Shown: positions 16,399 through 27,017 of the stretch, piece after piece
How positions within the stretch are numbered: the first letter of the stretch is position 1
Layout of the letters: the number at the start of each line of letters is the position of its first letter
The notes under the pieces: generated by a model
Told to the model about the DNA's origin: nothing
Database searches by the model: none
Seen by the model: only the letters and a program-made list of their open reading frames with translations
Source of the DNA: Siderastrea siderea
Taxonomy: Eukaryota > Cnidaria > Anthozoa > Scleractinia > Rhizangiidae
Length of the DNA stretch: 64,000 bases
Assembly (NCBI GenBank): GCA_964030785.1
Contig: OZ034966.1
Location: 769,501 to 833,500 of the forward strand
Reading direction: 5' to 3'
Program-made: the position numbers and the translations under genes

Positions 16399-16887
16399 AT
16401 GGATAGACGTGAAAGCATATTCAATTGGAACCATGTTTCAGAAAATTTAACGGAAGATCAAATATCTGAGTTGAAAGCATTGTACAAATTCTATCATAAA
16501 AAATATTGGCTTGCAAAAATGACATTTAAATATTACAAAAAGGCAGAACTTGCATGTAATATTGGATCTGTTTTTTTGATAGTAACTGGGACTGTAGTTG
16601 GTGGTGTAACACTAAACCCTATTCCTCTTGGAGGAATATCCGGTTCTGGGCTCTTGCTTAAATCATATTCAGAGGCTAAAAATTATAAAAGGAAGATTGA
16701 GATGTCAAAATTCGCATACACTTCGTACGAAAAAGTTTTAACACATTTGCGATCTTTTATGAGAGGACTGGAATATAATGACAAAGAATTTATTGATTTT
16801 GTCAAAATTCTAGATGATATAATAGTAGATATGTGTCCGTTAACTGACAAATTTGAAAAGAAATATAATAAGGTATTCATCCAATAA
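16399..16887 (+). CDS. conserved Polinton membrane protein
   Basis: This 162-aa protein has a charged N-terminal helix (LTEDQISELKALYKFYHKKY), a hydrophobic central region of about 35 residues (52-88, with VGGVTLNPIP and GSGLLLKS) and a charged C-terminus. Element 2 has a homologue at the same position (51,252-51,736) with the same GGITLNP core. It probably sits in a membrane as a hairpin; its role is unknown. It follows the fibre gene in both elements. TATATAT abuts the ATG. Confidence 0.75.
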   Translation: MDRRESIFNWNHVSENLTEDQISELKALYKFYHKKYWLAKMTFKYYKKAELACNIGSVFLIVTGTVVGGVTLNPIPLGGISGSGLLLKSYSEAKNYKRKIEMSKFAYTSYEKVLTHLRSFMRGLEYNDKEFIDFVKILDDIIVDMCPLTDKFEKKYNKVFIQ

Positions 16888-17440
16888 TAGATTTTATTTT
16901 ATCACCGATTAGAGACATAATACTAGCCCAATATTTATTATAAAAAGCTAAAGTTTTTTTCGATTTACTAATTGGAATTTGTTTATGAGGTATCCCCATC
17001 ATCTTGAATATCTTTATCATAATAAAATTAACGCTAATCATTCTTTTCCTTGTACCATTAACTTCATTAAGAACCTTACCGATCTCTGTAAACACTCTAT
17101 CGATCTTATATTTCTGACAGTTTGATATTTTAATGTTATATTTTTCTTCAATATCGAGTAATATGTTGCTGATGTGGTACTCTCGATGGTAAACAGATTT
17201 TCTAATAAATTTATGTCTATTTTCATAAAAATTAACATATTCTTTCACATAATTATATCCTTGAACAATTCCACAACTTAGACAGGCTAACATCCCATCG
17301 TCATTAATAATATACTGATTATCACAGCATTCATCATATTTCGGTTTTTCATTAGAATCTTCCAATTTTTGGTCACAAAAAGGACAAACAATATCTCCTG
17401 ATTCTTTCAGTTCATCATGTAATTCCTTGTTACAATTCAT
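16877..17440 (-). CDS. zinc-ribbon protein resembling VLTF3/A2L late transcription factors
   Basis: The 187-aa leftward protein has several Cys pairs (CPFCDQKL, ECC, LACLSCG) followed by KFIRKSVYHREYHISNIL. That pattern is reminiscent of the conserved helix of poxvirus-type VLTF3 proteins. It may activate the late genes that carry the TCTA/TATA motif. It overlaps the convergent membrane-protein gene by 11 bp at the 3' ends. Family assignment is moderate and rests on pattern only. Confidence 0.6.
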   Translation of the reverse strand: MNCNKELHDELKESGDIVCPFCDQKLEDSNEKPKYDECCDNQYIINDDGMLACLSCGIVQGYNYVKEYVNFYENRHKFIRKSVYHREYHISNILLDIEEKYNIKISNCQKYKIDRVFTEIGKVLNEVNGTRKRMISVNFIMIKIFKMMGIPHKQIPISKSKKTLAFYNKYWASIMSLIGDKIKSIIG

Positions 17441-17498
17441 TCTATACTATTATATGAGATATTTTTTTATATGATTCAAACTTCCTGTTTTCCGAGAA

Positions 17499-17665
17499 TT
17501 TTAAGACTTCCTGTTGTATGAAGTCACGCAATGGGAAATGCGTTCGTTTCCACATGAAATAAAAAACATATAGATTTCCAAATAATTGAAAAATATATAG
17601 TTCTCCAAATAATTGAAAAATATATAGTTCTCCAAATAATTGAAAAATATATAGTTCTCCATTAA
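17499..17665 (-). repeat. right terminal inverted repeat of element 1
   Basis: This is the reverse complement of 1-119, plus at least three copies of a 27-bp AT-rich subrepeat ending in TATATAGTTCTCC (about 17,580-17,660). The subrepeats are the outermost recognisable element sequence. Confidence 0.88.
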
Positions 17666-17704
17666 ATTATTACCATAAAATAATACCATCAGATGGAAAG
17701 TAGA

Positions 17705-17764
17705 TATAGAGTTGGGTTTGGTAACAGATCATTTTCAAAATGATCTGGTACCCCCAACTCTATA
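17705..17764. repeat. 60-bp imperfect hairpin next to the element 1 right end
   Basis: TATAGAGTTGGG and CAGATCATTTT pair with AAAATGATCTG and CCCAACTCTATA across short internal loops. It lies about 40 bp outside the last subrepeat. It may be flanking host DNA or the true terminal hairpin of element 1; the window does not decide. Confidence 0.7.
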
Positions 17765-17767
17765 ACT

Positions 17768-20700
17768 ACTAATTTCTTTGACCGTAATACTCAAAATCAT
17801 GTACCTTAGACCCTTTAAAAACTTCACTTACTCGGTTATGTTTCAGAACAGGGCAAGCTCTCCGCCGTGAAGAAAACACACCGATGAAGTCCTTTGAAGG
17901 CAGCTTTTGTAACTTGAACTTTTCGCCTTCTACCAGTATTCTTTTGAACTTTTCCTTTCCGTTTATAGATATTAGATGTTTTTTTTGTCAAGTACTTCAG
18001 TACTCTCGCACAATCGTTTATGCGATTTCCCGCCAAGAAAGACGGCGGTTGCTCAAAAGCACCGCGCGATTTCCCGCCAAGAAAAGATGGCATTCTCTAC
18101 CCCCCACGTCGGGTTGTCTTGGGACTCTCCTCCCCCTCCCGCAGAGTCTGTGCGGATGGACGTACGTACGTACGTACGGACGGACGGACGCACGGACGGT
18201 CACGTGTCTATTACGTCACAACCAAAATTTCTCGGATCCATAGGTTACCAAATTTGTTCAGCAATGGAGCTCCGCTGGCGGTCTTTGCCTGCAGGCTCCG
18301 CTATAATTCCAGGGACAGCAGTGCATTGGGAAGTAAGTTGGGGCTAACGGCGTTTTAAGAGGAGAACTTTGTCAGTGCAGAATTAAAAAAAAAACTAAAA
18401 AACTAAATTTGGGCGATATAACTTGTTTTAATTTTCGTTCCAATAATTCAGTTTCCAGCCCGAAAACAACTTTTTTCTCGCTTTAAATTATGCATACACC
18501 TTGTTGGGTGAACGTTCGTAGGGGGTACTTGTTTTTGGGTTTTTGGGCTGTAAGCCTCTAACCCAGACGTCCTTTTTAAATTAGGAATCGTCTCACATTT
18601 GAAGAAATGATTGCGTGACAGTTCTTTAATCGTTTGTATGACTGGAATGAGCGGTAAATTAATTAAAAATGTGTTACCAGTTTCACTTCGAACTGAAATT
18701 AATTGTACACATGCTAGTTCCTATTACATGCATTCTATACCTAGGTCGACACCCAGTCCGCATCCGGAAGTTAGCGTTTAAAACCAAGTCCATGTTGTAT
18801 GCGTTTGATCGGTCCGTCACTATGTGTTACACCGACCGCAGATTCAGTTGGGTAGCTTAACACTTCTCTGTCTGAACTGAAGTTTTTCTTGCTTTGTTTG
18901 GTCAAGAAGACTTTTGCTGATTAGGGCTGCGTCTGAGCCACGGTGTCTACGACTCTACAGATAGTTTGTGTTTTCCCCTTTTCAGCCTTTACGTTATGGC
19001 TGAAAACGTAGACAATAAAATAAATCAATTTTATTTATTTTCTTATTTACTTACCATATAAAAATAACTTAGTTTCGATTTAAAAAAGTGGAATGAGAAC
19101 ACGGAATATTAACTGAATTTCCTGTGACATCTGAGGTAAAGCTCAAGCGGGCTTCCTTGCACTAACTACTTTCTTCTTTGAACGACTCAGTTTTTGCATC
19201 TTGTTGCAATGGGTATAGTTTCAGTTTCTGACATCGTCCAGTTCTTTCTTATCTCATGCCGCACAATTACAATTTAGCTCGTATTGAGGGGGGCAATATT
19301 CGTAGATGCCTTTTTCCCAGAACATTTCTTATTAGCCTTTTTTCTTAATGATCTCCATGAGATTTGACTCAATCCGAAAGTGCGAGCTCCCATAAATCTG
19401 AGAGAATTTTTTCGCTATTTTTATAGTTAACGTAAAGAAAGAGCAGGGGGAGGGAAATTAGTAAATTTTAAGAAAATGAAACTTGTAAAGAATTTTAGGT
19501 CAGCTAATAAATAGATCTTAAATCTTATCCTATTTCCTAAAAATTCACGTATATGGCCCCTTTAATTGAAATTCGATTATGTTTTCCCGCAAAAGAGCGC
19601 TTGTAAATGGATATTTATGCCAGTCTTTACACTCAAACTAGGCGCACGAATTCGACTTTTCAACGTCATTCTCCACATAAACTAGAGTCTCTAAGGCTTA
19701 CGGCTCCTCGACGTCGTAACAGTACACATATCAGGAAGGAATTCAGAGAACTTCGGGTTGAATTTTCCCTGCGCTATAATCAGATTTCATGGTCGAGTGA
19801 ATTCTACGTATAGTATTACACTTGTCCCTGAAATCACTCTAGACAAAATGTTGCAATATTAAAACAAGAAGCATTTTATGATGTTAAAGTTCTCCGAAAA
19901 CTGGTTAAAACATTAAGCTGTATTCTGTTCATACATATTCCGCTTCAACAGCGCTCAAACCTGTAAAGCAAATAAAGTCAATGAACGCACGTGCGAACGT
20001 TCACAAAATGTTACAAGAACACCAAATGAAAACTAAAATACCACGTTACGGCAACAAGAGAAAAAGAAATATCACGGAATTGCTATTTTTACTCAAAAGC
20101 TTCCATGGGTACGATGAATTTACAATTTAGCTGAGCATAACCATACAATGAACACGTGACGCATGACGTCGCCTACCTAATTTAAGATAAAACATCACGA
20201 AATATGTGCATTTATGGCGGCGACCAAAAAATTATTAAAATAATTTCCCTATTTCGCACCATATTAAGTTCCTTATGTTCTTGGTAAAATCCACCCGGCT
20301 TCTTGTTTATATAAATCACCCAAATTAGTGCAAATTGCCTATCTCCGTAGGTGCAGAAAAAATAGTTTTAGACAACGTATGATTTTATATTCTTGAAGAA
20401 CAACTATTACTCATTACAGGTGTACCATTGCCATCATTTCATTTCATCTGCCAGCTGAGAAAAGTGGTCTCAAAAATGACAAATTTTGGGGTTGCGTCGC
20501 TCGAGACATTAAATAGGGCTACAAAGCGCTATGGCATAAAGGCAGTTTTGCTTCAAATTGTTTGAAACTCCAGCCACGTACAGTATACTGGACTATCTTA
20601 ATGTTATATGAAAATTTCAGTGATAAACACAATGAATGCCGTACGCCGTTCGCTCAAAAATTGCTCAAACTCGTGACAGATCTCGGCATTTCGTGACTGA

Positions 20701-21067
20701 ATATTGGGAGAATTTAGTTTTTGGTCTTACAGAGCAAAGTAAAAAGTAAGAGACAAAACAGTCGTCGTTTTGATACTTTGGCATAAAATGCTTTCTGCAC
20801 ACAAAAATTCAAGTGATTCTATTTTGCGGCCCAGAACCGACCGGACCGCTTTTAAAGAGACAGGCTCTTAATTGTATACGCTTTCTTCGTCGCTCGTGAT
20901 TGGTGGTTTTTGTTATACTTGACACTGGGCTCAATGTTTGGATCGAAGTATCGGGGGAGTCGACAAAACTTCAGCCTTCCAACCAAAAGCAGGTTGCCAT
21001 CCCTACTACAAGCTGTGTAAAGACATATTTGATCGTGTCATACTCTAATTTCACTTTATTTCCAAAG
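17768..21067. other. intergenic/intronic host DNA
   Basis: No gene can be supported here. Two copies of TTTCCCGCC (18,026-18,034 and 18,070-18,078), each followed by AAGAAA, match E2F-type sites. A CGTA/CGGA tetranucleotide run lies at about 18,157-18,190. A leftward open frame at 17,836-18,093 and several short rightward frames near 18.0-18.36 kb look incidental. The rest is unremarkable AT-rich sequence. Confidence 0.6.
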
Positions 21068-21235
21068 CACCCTGTCCTAAACCTAATCAACCGTTACATG
21101 GAAAAACTATCAGAGACGATTTCACACACGGTGCAGTTGTCAAGTTTGAATGCGTCAAAGGTTACTTCTTGAAAGGCTCCCCAGCTATGAGATGCAACAA
21201 CGGGCAGTGGAACACAACATTGCCAATGTGCACAG
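21068..21235 (+). CDS. gene A exon: sushi/CCP module
   Basis: The exon lies between an AG acceptor and a GTAAAC donor and is phase 1-1, as is usual for CCP modules. It encodes the four-cysteine CCP pattern: CPKPNQPLHG, V.FEC..GY, MRC and GQW.....PMC. CCP modules mediate protein binding in complement-like and adhesion proteins. Upstream exons of gene A were not found in the window. Confidence 0.85.
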
Positions 21236-21923
21236 GTAAACTTTACAGATTGCCTACTTAAAAGTTAAAATAGGCATTGCACAGCTATAAAAGGGGCTCG
21301 GGTGTCGGCCGTTATCCCCTTCAGTTGTTAATCAACGTACAGGACAAACAAAAATGTGTCTTTTTACGGCCATTAATTTTGCTTCTAATAGAAATAATCC
21401 TTCAATAATTAAACGGGAAAAAGTTTTGTCTCCCAAGATTTCTACAAGCTGTATTCAACTCTGGCATTTTCTTACGTCAGAATACAATTTCCATAGTGCA
21501 CTGGAGGGAACTGAGCATTTTTACCTCAGGTTGTCGTTAAAAGTAGGCGCCAAAGCTTAGCATAGGGACAAAATTGTGTTGCTTTCCAGAAGGTATGTTA
21601 CAAAAGAGGAACGTCTTCAGTTTTCAAGAAATGGAAATGTTGTGTAAAGCTTTTATGCTGAAACGTGAAAAAAAAATGACAGGGCCAAACCTGAGTGATC
21701 ATAGATTGTCCAAGCTCACTTTACGGGGAGTGCGCAATTAGTGAAAGCGTCAATTGATCGGATTTGGTTCTGTGAAGAAAGCAGTGTAGGGTTTGTTGTC
21801 CATGTTGCTTTTAGGTCTCTTTGTGGTTTTGCTTTAACTGAGACGGAAGGGGTAGCCCTCCTTGTGAAGTTGCAAAAGCCGAAGTTCACTTACTTGATAC
21901 ATTATTTTTGTCCAATAATCAAG

Positions 21924-22213
21924 ATTGTGATGGAAGAGGTAAACCTCTTGGAATGAGCAATGGATTGATCCCAGACAGCTCTATCAGAGCCTCCAGTCAA
22001 AGAGACCGGAATCACGCTGCTCACTATGGCCGGCTTGGAGGAAACAGCTACTGGTGTTCAAAGAACGAAATACGCAGCGACATGGAGATAGATCTTCCAA
22101 AGAAATACAAGATTACAGCAGTAACGATTGAACTCCAAGATAGTAGCAATATCGGATGGATTCTACTGTACAGTCACCCTTTACAGAAGTGGATTCACTA
22201 TTACACTGAATAC
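21924..22213 (+). CDS. gene A exon: N-terminal part of a discoidin (F5/8 type C) domain
   Basis: Translation gives CDGRGKPLGMSNGLIPDSSI, then HAAHYGRL, a Trp-Cys, and a strand (DMEIDLPKKYKITAV) typical of F5/8C domains. Phase 1 in, phase 0 out; the donor is a weak GTAATA. The next exon continues the domain in frame. Confidence 0.8.
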
Positions 22214-22744
22214 GTAATAAATGCATGATGCATGATATCTGTTTAAAATAAAGTTAGTGAAGTAGAACTGGAAAATTTTAGTTGGCCGAAGGATATTTGG
22301 CTTATGACCTGGGAGAAAAAGAACCGAGTGCAACGAATATGATTGTGAACCCAATTGGAGTTTCTTGTCCTGGTTAAAATGATCTATAAAAAAACGGAAA
22401 ACTGAGCAAAGTCCAGGAACTTCACAAATTGTCTAGCCTCCCATGTAGTCGTTTTAAGGGAAGACGTATTTCATGGAAGGCTAAACATTGTGTTAGATGT
22501 TGGGAAATTGATTCAATGATTTTAAATCATTTGGTAAATAGAATGCATGTATGATTCCTGGAAACTGGCATAGTTCATCTAGTTAGAAAAAAGGGCAATA
22601 TGCTCACGGTCCACATAGCAAGCAAAGTCATGTTGTCATCGTATGTGTCATATTTTCTTTATTCAAGTCTCAGCATTTTGCCTAAGAATAAACGTAAAGA
22701 GTTTGACGTTAACTGAAGTAGCTGTATGCTATGTTTCCTAACAG

Positions 22745-22889
22745 GCACCACTCAGTCCAGGAAACCATCAAATCGTCGTGACTAAACCGTTTGTTGCAGA
22801 CAGGATAAAAATTCGAGTTATTCGATTTCCACGAAAGCCAGATTCTCTCTGTCTTAAAGCCGAAATATACGGTTGTGAAGTTCCCAGAG
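22745..22889 (+). CDS. gene A exon: C-terminal part of the discoidin domain
   Basis: The exon encodes LSPGNHQIVVTKPFVADRIK and ends with LCLKAEIYGCE, the usual final strand and Cys of F5/8C domains. Phase 0 in and phase 1 out match the exons on each side. Confidence 0.8.
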
Positions 22890-23447
22890 GTATGAAAATT
22901 CTTGTAGTATTGTCTTCGTTTTCATTTAATTGGTATCAGCCCCCTTTACATTGAGTTATACCCCCAATATTTATCATTTGAGGATGAGCCAAGAGAGGTC
23001 ACCTACTTTCATATACTGTTCTAGATGCAAAAGCAAGGACTCTTTAAAAAGAAGAAAAGGAGTTAAGATCTGTATCGACTACAACTCTTTATAAAGTTTC
23101 GTTTATAACAAAAAGGTGAACGTGCATGACATTGACCTGTCAAGGAAGGAAGAGACCATTGTTACACATAATAACATCACGCTAATCCGGCAAACCGTGT
23201 ATTTTCAGGGATTTTCTGTCGCCTTCCTCGGACATCTTTAGTAATCCTTCCAGCTTATTTAATCCATCATTTTTATTCCAATTTATTTTTTATTAAGGTT
23301 TTATTTGGCACAATCTCCGAAATTTAGCGATTGTCTTGGAGAGTATACAGATCCTCAGTAGCTCCTCTGGTCGAGGTTCGTTCTCTGTGGACATACTCGG
23401 TTTATGACCGTTTGTTTAGTTTTTCTTCTATTTTTTTTTCTTTGTAG

Positions 23448-23797
23448 GTTGTATCATGGCGGGCTCTGCAGTTTTTGTCAAATGGTACGGCGCATATTTG
23501 AAAGGATACGTTGGAACGATCGAAAGCGTTACTAACAGATTGGAAATCCTGCAAATTGGCCCAAGCCTCAATGTGCCGAGAGTGGATGCAGTCCTAGATG
23601 AGAAACCCTCCTCCAGCGAACTTATTAAAGGGACTTTAGTCCTCGTAAAAGACTTAAATTCAGGCTTAATAACAAAAGCGGAAATTGTACAAACTGGAAA
23701 CCCATTGTGCTCTGTAAAGACAGTGGATGGAATAGTGAGGACAGTTGGTGTGAACAATGTTCGTCTGGTCAAACAATCAAACTTCTGCCCAACTTAA
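23448..23797 (+). CDS. gene A terminal exon: SH3/tudor-like segment ending with stop
   Basis: The exon follows a strong polypyrimidine/TAG acceptor and opens in phase 1, matching the discoidin exon. It encodes about 116 residues with two repeated beta-rich halves (SAVFVKWYGAYLKGYVGTI and GTLVLVKDLNSGLITKAEIV), reminiscent of SH3- or tudor-like folds. Cys residues lie near the beginning and the end. A stop codon ends the frame. It could instead be an independent small gene starting at the internal ATG, but the splice phase argues for the exon reading. Confidence 0.6.
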
Positions 23798-23863
23798 ATA
23801 CCACGTATTAACGCATCTAAAGAAATCTTTAGCAGTGTAGCAGCACTAGAGACGTTAAGAGAC

Positions 23864-23869
23864 AATAAA
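23864..23869 (+). terminator. polyadenylation signal of gene A
   Basis: AATAAA lies 67 bp downstream of the gene A stop codon. Confidence 0.6.
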
Positions 23870-26085
23870 TCTTAGTTGTATGTCACTGGAAACTAACATT
23901 GCTTTAAAGTGGATTTGAGAGCGCTATTTGCAGTTCGTGTTTATACAAGTTACCTTTTATTTTCTCAGAAATTTATCTGTTCCAATATTCAAGAAATCCA
24001 AGATAGCATCATGTTACGTCATCCGATCATGCTTTCGATCTCAATTAATGCAAAGGAAACAGTGTTGGACTCTTATGAACCTGACATAGATTTATTCTCG
24101 TGGCTTTAATACTCTCGGAGTTAAGGAGGAGGTACTTTGTGACCCCCTCCCCATATGAAAGCGTATGCCTTTAGTCATGTTTTGTTAGTGCGTCCTTCTT
24201 TAATTTCCTAAGCCAGAAATGCATAGGTTGGTTATACGTTAGTTGACTATTTCAAGAACTTTGACCGTTTGCCAATTTTATGCTCCGGGCCAAACCTATT
24301 TTAAAATACTATTCAGTCCTGGAGAGTTAATCAGTTTGTATTTCTTTTTGTTGATTAATTGCTAATTTTGCCTTTCTGTAAGATTGAGAAAGAACAGAAA
24401 TCAGCGAGAGGGTCGGTTGCAAATGTGTTCCAAGTACTGAAGCTTAAAATAGGTTACATATTCCTCTCAACCACCCACCATCTGACCCATTTGTGTCACT
24501 TAAAGTGACACAAATAATGGTTATTTCAGGATAATATAACTGAGATTTTACATAAGGCCTTGAAAGTTATTCATTTCACGTCCGTCTTACCATCTTGTTC
24601 TCGTTTATATGTCGGTCCTTGTGATTTATTATAATTATATTCGTTTTTCTATAAGTCACTCGCATTGACAAAAAATATATTTACGATCTTCATTGGTTAT
24701 CCTGATAATTCAAGTGAAAAAGAGCGGAACACAACACATTTCCTCACCAGAGGAATGTGCTTGTAGATTTTTTTGCTTGCAAGTGTGTTGGAATTTGACC
24801 TTCCGTCATCTTAAAAGGATGTCGGAAACTGATAGCAGTATTATTTTTGGCAAACGGTGACTGCTTGGGGCGACATAAATGCACAAGGCATGAATATTTT
24901 CCAAATTTGCTGCACGAGCTTTGTAAACCAATAAGATGTAAATCGAATTCGTAAAATCAAGGGTGATATCAGGAGTTCAACATGTGCATAGCAGGCTTCA
25001 AGGTAAGTTTCCTTACTTGGTGATTGTAACTGATGGCGTTTCTCTTTCATGATACACAACAGCATAAACCGGGAAAAATCTTTTATTTATAGCGTTTTAG
25101 AGGTCAAAATTGGACCTAAACTTCCTGCCTTAAACATTCGAGATGTAGAGAGAAATCTCTTGAAAACGATAAGCAAACAACAACACAAACTTGGCCCCAG
25201 AAGTACTAATGCAGAGTCGTAAAGCTAATTTGAGTGAACAACATGACTCGCAGTTTCGTGGAGACGGGCGATGGATTCGCTCACGCATTGAATGACCCTT
25301 TAGCGTGGACAACAATTAAGCAGACAAGCCTACATGTGCAGTTTTTTTAGTTAGCCGTGTCGAATACGTCCTCACGTATCAGATAGTTAGCTCTGCTGTG
25401 TTACGGCGTCGTTACGTACGTGGATGAAAGGTCAGCTGCAGTTTCAAGAGTCTTGTTCCTCGAAAAAAAAATTGTTTCGTCGGGAAAAACGTACGCTCTG
25501 AAATTCGTTTCCGTATAGACATAGACATAGAGATAGACATACTTTATTTGTTCACGCAGGTTAAAAGAAGGCAGCCAGAGGCTGATGTGGACCTGCGATC
25601 AAAATTCCTTATGAATATATAAGAATTAAAAATATAAAATATCTAAGAATCTATATATCAATATTAAGCAATACTTTAAGCTTATCGTTCAGTCGTTGGA
25701 AAATGCGATTTATTTCAAAACACTCAACCGAACGAAAAGATCGGCCAAGTGGAAGGAGAGACAGGGAGGACGGAAGGGATAGGAAAGCTAACGTAGACAA
25801 ACTTCAGGTTGGAAATGCCCTGGAATGAAGCCAAGGATAATGAAACATGCACGCAATGCGTGCAGAGCCAATGACGTCTTGTTCCGCAAAATGGTGAAAT
25901 TTATGAGGACAACCTATGTGACTTACACCACTGCAGTACGGTCCCACCCATACCCTAACTCCCTCAACCACGCCTTCCCCTCCTCGCTTGCGGTTAACGT
26001 AACACGTCTTCGCCGGAACAAGGAATCAGCATAATCAGTTATCGTAAAACCGAGTAACAAGCAGCGTGACCACGTGAAGTTAATA
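23870..26085. other. host intergenic DNA with a retroposon-like tail
   Basis: No gene is supported. A perfect 27-bp hairpin (TTGTGTCACTT and its complement) lies near 24,493-24,521. At about 25,510-25,700 a TAGACATAGA repeat followed by ACTTTATTTG and AT-rich sequence resembles the 3' tail of a non-LTR retroposon or SINE. Confidence 0.45.
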
Positions 26086-26117
26086 ACAACAAAAACAACA
26101 ACAACAACAACAACAAC

Positions 26118-26154
<37 letters not shown>

Positions 26155-26240
26155 GCGGAATAAGTAATTGTGTAGGGATGTACCGATATAATAATAATAA
26201 TAACAATAATAATAATCTTTACTGCAGAATGGATCAGCAA
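26086..26240. repeat. AAC/AAT trinucleotide microsatellite
   Basis: (AAC)n passes into (AAT)n, with a second AAT run at about 26,190-26,217. The open frames of poly-Ile/Val/Tyr here are artefacts of the repeat. Confidence 0.9.
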
Positions 26241-26320
26241 ATCTGCTGATTATAATGTGACATTTAAAATGCACGCAAAGTAAATAAAGCTCTTCGTTTA
26301 CCTTTTCTTCAAAGACAACA

Positions 26321-26928
26321 TAGATTAGAACCCCGGTAACTCGAACTCAGATAACTCGAATTCCCCCGCTAACTCGAACTAAGTCCCATTTCCCTTGGAT
26401 TTGACCCCGCTTTTCAGTCAGTTTTACTCGGTTAACTCGAGCTCCGATAACTAGAATTCCCCGCTAACTCGAACTCAATTTGGTTTCCCTTGATCAAAAT
26501 TTACCCCGATAACTCGAATACTGGTTCTTGCAACTCACCACGGATGCCCACTGAAATATCGTATTAGCTCTTCTTGTCGTGTAATCGGTAAAAACACTAA
26601 AACTACAATATATAGCAATTCGATTTTAATTAGTGCAACGAATAGATGACGTATTTGTCAGTCATCTCCCGATCTTATGATCTTGAGTGTAACTGAGTTT
26701 CATTCACAGTACTGTATTATCATAAGAATGCATAATCGTGTTACAGTTTCTGACGGGATAAGTTTAATTTGCACTGTACTGTGTACTTGAAGTGCTGAAA
26801 AATCAGTAAACTATCATATATCATCCTGGCAAATTCAATAGTCAATCGACCCCGATAACTCGAACCCCCGCTAACTCGAACTGTTTTTCGTTTCCCTTCA
26901 GAGTTCGAGTTACCGGGGTTCTACTGTA
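26321..26928. mobile_element. pogo/Tigger-like MITE
   Basis: About 608 bp is flanked by TA and has inverted ends containing GAACCCCGGTAACTCGAAC. Inside, AACTCGAA blocks are repeated several times near both ends. It has no coding capacity. The CCCCGGTAACTCGAA-type terminus is typical of Tigger-derived MITEs. Confidence 0.7.
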
Positions 26929-27017
26929 TTCGAAAACATCAGTTTCTTGCATTTTTTATGTATTCAAGTCTTGAAATGTGTAGGAAAAAAGACAATACTT
27001 GTAACCCGAACCACGCT

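Larger units (their letters stand above)
1..17665. mobile_element. Polinton/Maverick (adintovirus-like) element 1, left end cut by window
   Basis: Inverted terminal sequences (1-119 and about 17,499-17,660) bound a compact, nearly intron-free gene block. It has the full Polinton set: protein-primed PolB, retroviral-type integrase with chromodomain, adenain-like protease, FtsK/HerA ATPase, major capsid and penton. There are two transcription blocks: leftward from about 13.6 kb to 0.8 kb, and rightward from 13.75 to 16.9 kb. Every large frame is open, so the copy may be young or even functional. The two TIRs differ at roughly one base in seven over about 92 bp, unlike the near-identical TIRs of element 2. 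The exact right boundary and the TSD cannot be fixed because the left end lies outside the window. Confidence 0.93.

Noticed and set aside
17836..18358. Overlapping short open frames as a host gene
   Set aside because: GC-rich low-complexity sequence with a CGTA/CGGA run; no recognisable domain or splice structure.
25923..26274. Poly-Ile/Val/Tyr frames as membrane proteins
   Set aside because: Artefacts of AAC/AAT trinucleotide repeats.
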